Part shown: positions 61,632 through 64,000 of the stretch, in pieces
Position numbering within the stretch: the first letter of the stretch is position 1
How the letters are laid out: each line of letters opens with the position of its first letter
NCBI GenBank assembly: GCA_913061095.1
Contig: CAJXVM010000025.1
Coordinates: 1-64,000, forward strand
From: an uncultured Ignavibacteria bacterium
Lineage (GTDB): Bacteria; Bacteroidota; Ignavibacteria; SZUA-365
Length of the DNA: 64,000 nucleotides
Direction of reading: 5' to 3'
Made by a program: the position numbers and the translations under genes
The notes under the pieces: generated by a model
Database searches by the model: none
Seen by the model: the letters and a program-made list of their open reading frames with translations, nothing else
What the model was told of the DNA's origin: nothing

Positions 61632-62654
61632 ATGCGTTCATACCTCGTTTTCGTTCTGCTTCTCGTTCCGTACTGTTCCGCGCTTACGCAATACATCCCC
61701 ACGGCCGGGGGGCAGGAATCCGTATCGCCGGCATCCCGCGAAGCGGCCCCCGTCACGTCGGCATCCCGCGAAGCGGCCCCCGTCACGTCGGCATCCCGCG
61801 AAGCGGCCCCCTCCGACATGCCGCCCTGCGCGGATGCGCCTGTATCCATCCTGATGGAGATGAAGGGATACGGCACCGGCCGCATGCTGACCGATGCGAC
61901 TGCAGTGCCGCGTCCATGGACGGCGCTGCCGTCGCGCGAACCCGTCTACGGAAAGAAATCCCCCTTTCTCGCCGGTGTGCTGTCGCTGGTTGTGCCCGGA
62001 GCAGGCGAGCTGTACGCCGGCAGTTACTGGCTGGCGGCGCTGTTTGCCTCGATCGAGGGCGCGGCGTGGTATTTCAACATCGACCAGACGAACAAGGGCG
62101 ATGAGCAGACCGACGTCTACCGCGCCTACGCCGACGATCACTGGAGCGTGGTCAAGTACGCGCAGTGGCTGAACGAAAATGCGGGGAAATTCCCCGGCGG
62201 GGAGGACGCAGTGCATATCGCGATCGATCCCAACGAATCCCTGCCGCCGTGGCAGCGTGTGGACTGGGACGCCATGCACACCACCGAACTCGCGGTGCCG
62301 GTGTTCTCGCACAAGCTGCCGCCGCACGGTGACCAGCAGTACTACGAGCTGATCGGGAAATACAACCAGTACAGCTACGGGTGGGACGACAAGCTGTCGG
62401 GTGATTACTGGAATCCGTCGACGAATTTTGTTTACTACTCCGGCCTTCGCGGCGAGGCGAACGACTATTACAACACGGCCGATACCATCCTGAATCTGAT
62501 CATCCTCAATCACGTGCTCAGCGCCGTGGATGCCGCGTGGGCCGCCGCGCGTTTCAACAAGTTCGCGAAGCTGTACGCGCGCTCGCGCCTCGAGCGCACG
62601 CCCGCCGGACAGCTCGATATCCGCACCACCGCGCAGCTCTCATTCCGGTTCTGA
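61632..62654 (+). CDS. DUF5683 membrane protein with in-frame repeats
   Basis: The 340-residue protein (ATG 61632, after GAGAGAAAG) has a signal peptide (1-20), then a 10-residue repeat SREAAPVTSA in three copies (about 36-65), encoded by three near-identical 30-bp units, and a DUF5683 segment (about 110-155): KKSPFLAGVLSLVVPGAGEL, YAGSYWLAALFASIEGAAWYF, the marker of this envelope family. The rest (YYELIGKYNQYSYGWDD, the WNPSTN segment, RGEANDYYNTADTILNLIIL) is typical for it. Function unknown. It is followed by an Omp85-like gene 13 bases later, so the two may be co-transcribed. Confidence 0.88.
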   Translation: MRSYLVFVLLLVPYCSALTQYIPTAGGQESVSPASREAAPVTSASREAAPVTSASREAAPSDMPPCADAPVSILMEMKGYGTGRMLTDATAVPRPWTALPSREPVYGKKSPFLAGVLSLVVPGAGELYAGSYWLAALFASIEGAAWYFNIDQTNKGDEQTDVYRAYADDHWSVVKYAQWLNENAGKFPGGEDAVHIAIDPNESLPPWQRVDWDAMHTTELAVPVFSHKLPPHGDQQYYELIGKYNQYSYGWDDKLSGDYWNPSTNFVYYSGLRGEANDYYNTADTILNLIILNHVLSAVDAAWAAARFNKFAKLYARSRLERTPAGQLDIRTTAQLSFRF

Positions 62655-62667
62655 AAACGCGCCGCCC

Positions 62668-64000
62668 ATGAACGCATCCCGCCGACTGTTCTTCGTCTTT
62701 GCCGCGCTTGTCCTTGCCGGACAGGCGTCGCTGCTCTGCGGCCATTCCTCGCCGCTGTACGGGCAGGATGCAAATGATAGCACCAGGCAGGATGCGTTCG
62801 GATCGGACTCGCTCAGGCAGGGCACCGCCGGGACGGGCACCGCCGGGACGGGCACCGCCGGGACGGGCACCGCCGGGACGGGCACCGCCGGGACGGAATC
62901 CGTTACACGGGAGGGAATGGGGGGGGGCATCGACACGCGGGCCTCCACGCAGACCAAACCCCCTCGCGCGCCGGTGATCAGTGCCTTCGCCGTCATCGGC
63001 AACGAGGTGACGCAGCCCGAAATCATCGTGCGCGAACTGCCAATGGAGGTGGGAGACACCATCGATCTCGAGGAGATCGAATTCGCGAAGTCCCGCATTT
63101 ACAGTCTCGGTCTGTTCACCCGCGTCGACATCAGCTGGCCGCCACTTGACAGCACGACACTCATCATCGAGGTGGAGGAGCGCTGGTATCTGTATCCCGT
63201 GCCCATGGCCGGCATCGTTGAGCGCGACTGGGAACACTGGTACTTCGGTCTCGGTGTCAAGCACGACAACTTCCGGGGCTGGAACGAGAAAATCTTTGCC
63301 GGATTTGTGCTCGGGTACAATCCCTGGGTGTCGCTCAGCTACAGCAACCCGTGGATCCTGGGGGATGATCAGTTCTTCACCACCACCGGGTTTTCCTGGT
63401 CGCGCGTGGAGAACAAGAGCCAGGAATCCCGCGGCGAGGGACCCAACTTCGATGAAATCCATTACGCTGTTTCCGAGATGTTCGGCAAGCGCCTCGACGC
63501 CTATCACAGCGTATGGTCTTTTCTTGCTTACAATTATATCGAAGTCACCGAGAATCGCACGGGCCGCACGCTGGATCCTTCCGGTATCGACCGCTTTCTC
63601 AGTGTTGGCTTCGGTGCGGCGCATGACACCCGCAACCTGCAGGAGTATCCCACAAGCGGCATTTACTCCAGCGCAACGATCACGAAAAAGGGATTCGGCA
63701 TCGGCGAAGTGGACATGGTGTCGTACAGTCTCGACATGCGCGCCTATCAGCCGGTGTATCGCGACGTGTCGCTCGGAGTGCGCTTTTTCACGCGGCTCAG
63801 CAGCGGTCCCGCCATCCCAAACTACGCCCATCATTTCTTCGGATTTTCCGAGCGCATCCGCGGTCATTTCCATCGTGAGCTGGAGGGAGAAAATTCCGCG
63901 GCCGCGTTCGCCGAGCTGCGCATTCCGATCGTGAAGGAGCTGTACATCACCGTGCCGGAGGTGCCGATCCGTCAGTTCGCCACCTGGAAACTCGGCTTCT
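62668..64000 (+). CDS. Omp85/BamA-like outer-membrane protein (3' end outside window)
   Basis: A long reading frame starts at 62668 and stays open to the window end (444 codons). It has a signal peptide (about 1-32), a low-complexity GTAGT repeat (five copies at about 52-76), a POTRA domain (about 105-175, PVISAFAVIGNEVTQPEIIV, VGDTIDLEEIEFAKSRIYSL, RVDISWPPLD, VEERWY), and the start of a D15/Omp85 beta-barrel (EHWYFGLGVKHDNFRGWNEK, GFGAAHDTRNLQEYPTSGIY). It should help insert or export proteins at the outer membrane, or act as a channel. Because only one POTRA is visible it is more like TamA or small Omp85 proteins than BamA. The real function is unclear. Confidence 0.87.
   Translation, partial: MNASRRLFFVFAALVLAGQASLLCGHSSPLYGQDANDSTRQDAFGSDSLRQGTAGTGTAGTGTAGTGTAGTGTAGTESVTREGMGGGIDTRASTQTKPPRAPVISAFAVIGNEVTQPEIIVRELPMEVGDTIDLEEIEFAKSRIYSLGLFTRVDISWPPLDSTTLIIEVEERWYLYPVPMAGIVERDWEHWYFGLGVKHDNFRGWNEKIFAGFVLGYNPWVSLSYSNPWILGDDQFFTTTGFSWSRVENKSQESRGEGPNFDEIHYAVSEMFGKRLDAYHSVWSFLAYNYIEVTENRTGRTLDPSGIDRFLSVGFGAAHDTRNLQEYPTSGIYSSATITKKGFGIGEVDMVSYSLDMRAYQPVYRDVSLGVRFFTRLSSGPAIPNYAHHFFGFSERIRGHFHRELEGENSAAAFAELRIPIVKELYITVPEVPIRQFATWKLGF

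Noticed and set aside
62554-63873. 439-residue frame on the minus strand near the window end
   Set aside because: It is antisense to the Omp85-like gene that starts at 62668 and runs off the end; the POTRA and D15 features are only in the plus-strand frame.
1-64000. Insertion sequences, prophage, tRNA or rRNA genes
   Set aside because: No transposase, integrase, phage structural gene or tRNA cloverleaf was recognised anywhere in the window.

Overview
The window is GC-rich and densely coded and looks like the chromosome of a Gram-negative bacterium of the Bacteroidota/FCB group. The evidence is a SusC/SusD outer-membrane pair, four proteins with type IX secretion (T9SS) C-terminal sorting domains, a POTRA/Omp85 protein, and the yicC-gmk-rpoZ-coaBC order. 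Many genes have clear Shine-Dalgarno sites. At least fifteen intergenic regions fit a sigma70-like promoter (TTGnnn, 16-18 bp, TAnnnT), not the -33/-7 promoter of classical Bacteroidia. A deep-branching lineage (Ignavibacteria, Kapabacteria or Rhodothermia side) is therefore my inference; the exact taxon cannot be read from the sequence. No rRNA, tRNA, transposase or true CRISPR array was seen.

Layout. 1-7.7 kb: two tandem paralogous sensor kinases (the first cut by the window edge), then a SusC/SusD pair. 8.1-13.4 kb: a prolyl oligopeptidase and a von Willebrand A surface protein. 13.4-20 kb, minus strand: an octaheme cytochrome with a T9SS tail, an NAD(P)-binding DUF2867 protein, a GH1 glycosidase and a pair of secreted structural proteins. 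20.1-26.6 kb: the least familiar locus, with a 190-aa protein, a 1473-aa RecQ-type helicase with large unassigned flanks, and an overlapping membrane-tethered coiled-coil protein; it is a candidate undescribed system. 26.8-32.5 kb: DUF4136 lipoprotein, gamma-glutamyltransferase, a DES1-like sphingolipid desaturase, a 10-copy 36-bp hairpin array, and an acyl-CoA synthetase. 32.6-35.6 kb: a sulfur operon (ArsR, TauE/SafE, rhodanese, persulfide dioxygenase-rhodanese). 35.8-41.6 kb: NagZ-like glycosidase, SecG and a second giant VWA/T9SS protein. 41.6-47 kb, minus strand: LipA, a small membrane protein, and a 2-oxoacid dehydrogenase E2 and fused E1. 47.4-55 kb: two small membrane proteins, MutS, a GxxExxY protein, adenine deaminase and a histidine kinase. 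55.3-64 kb: glycosyltransferase, YicC, Gmk, RpoZ, CoaBC, family 4 UDG, DnaB, a DUF5683 protein and an Omp85-like protein running off the end.

The intergenic spaces are unusually rich in minisatellites (14, 17, 36, 41 bp) and in a dispersed family of perfect hairpins with a GTGA or GTAA loop whose stems differ by compensatory changes. The coherent functional groups are surface nutrient uptake (SusC/D with sensor kinases), T9SS-exported surface proteins including a probable surface cytochrome, sulfide/persulfide detoxification, and lipoylation with 2-oxoacid oxidation.
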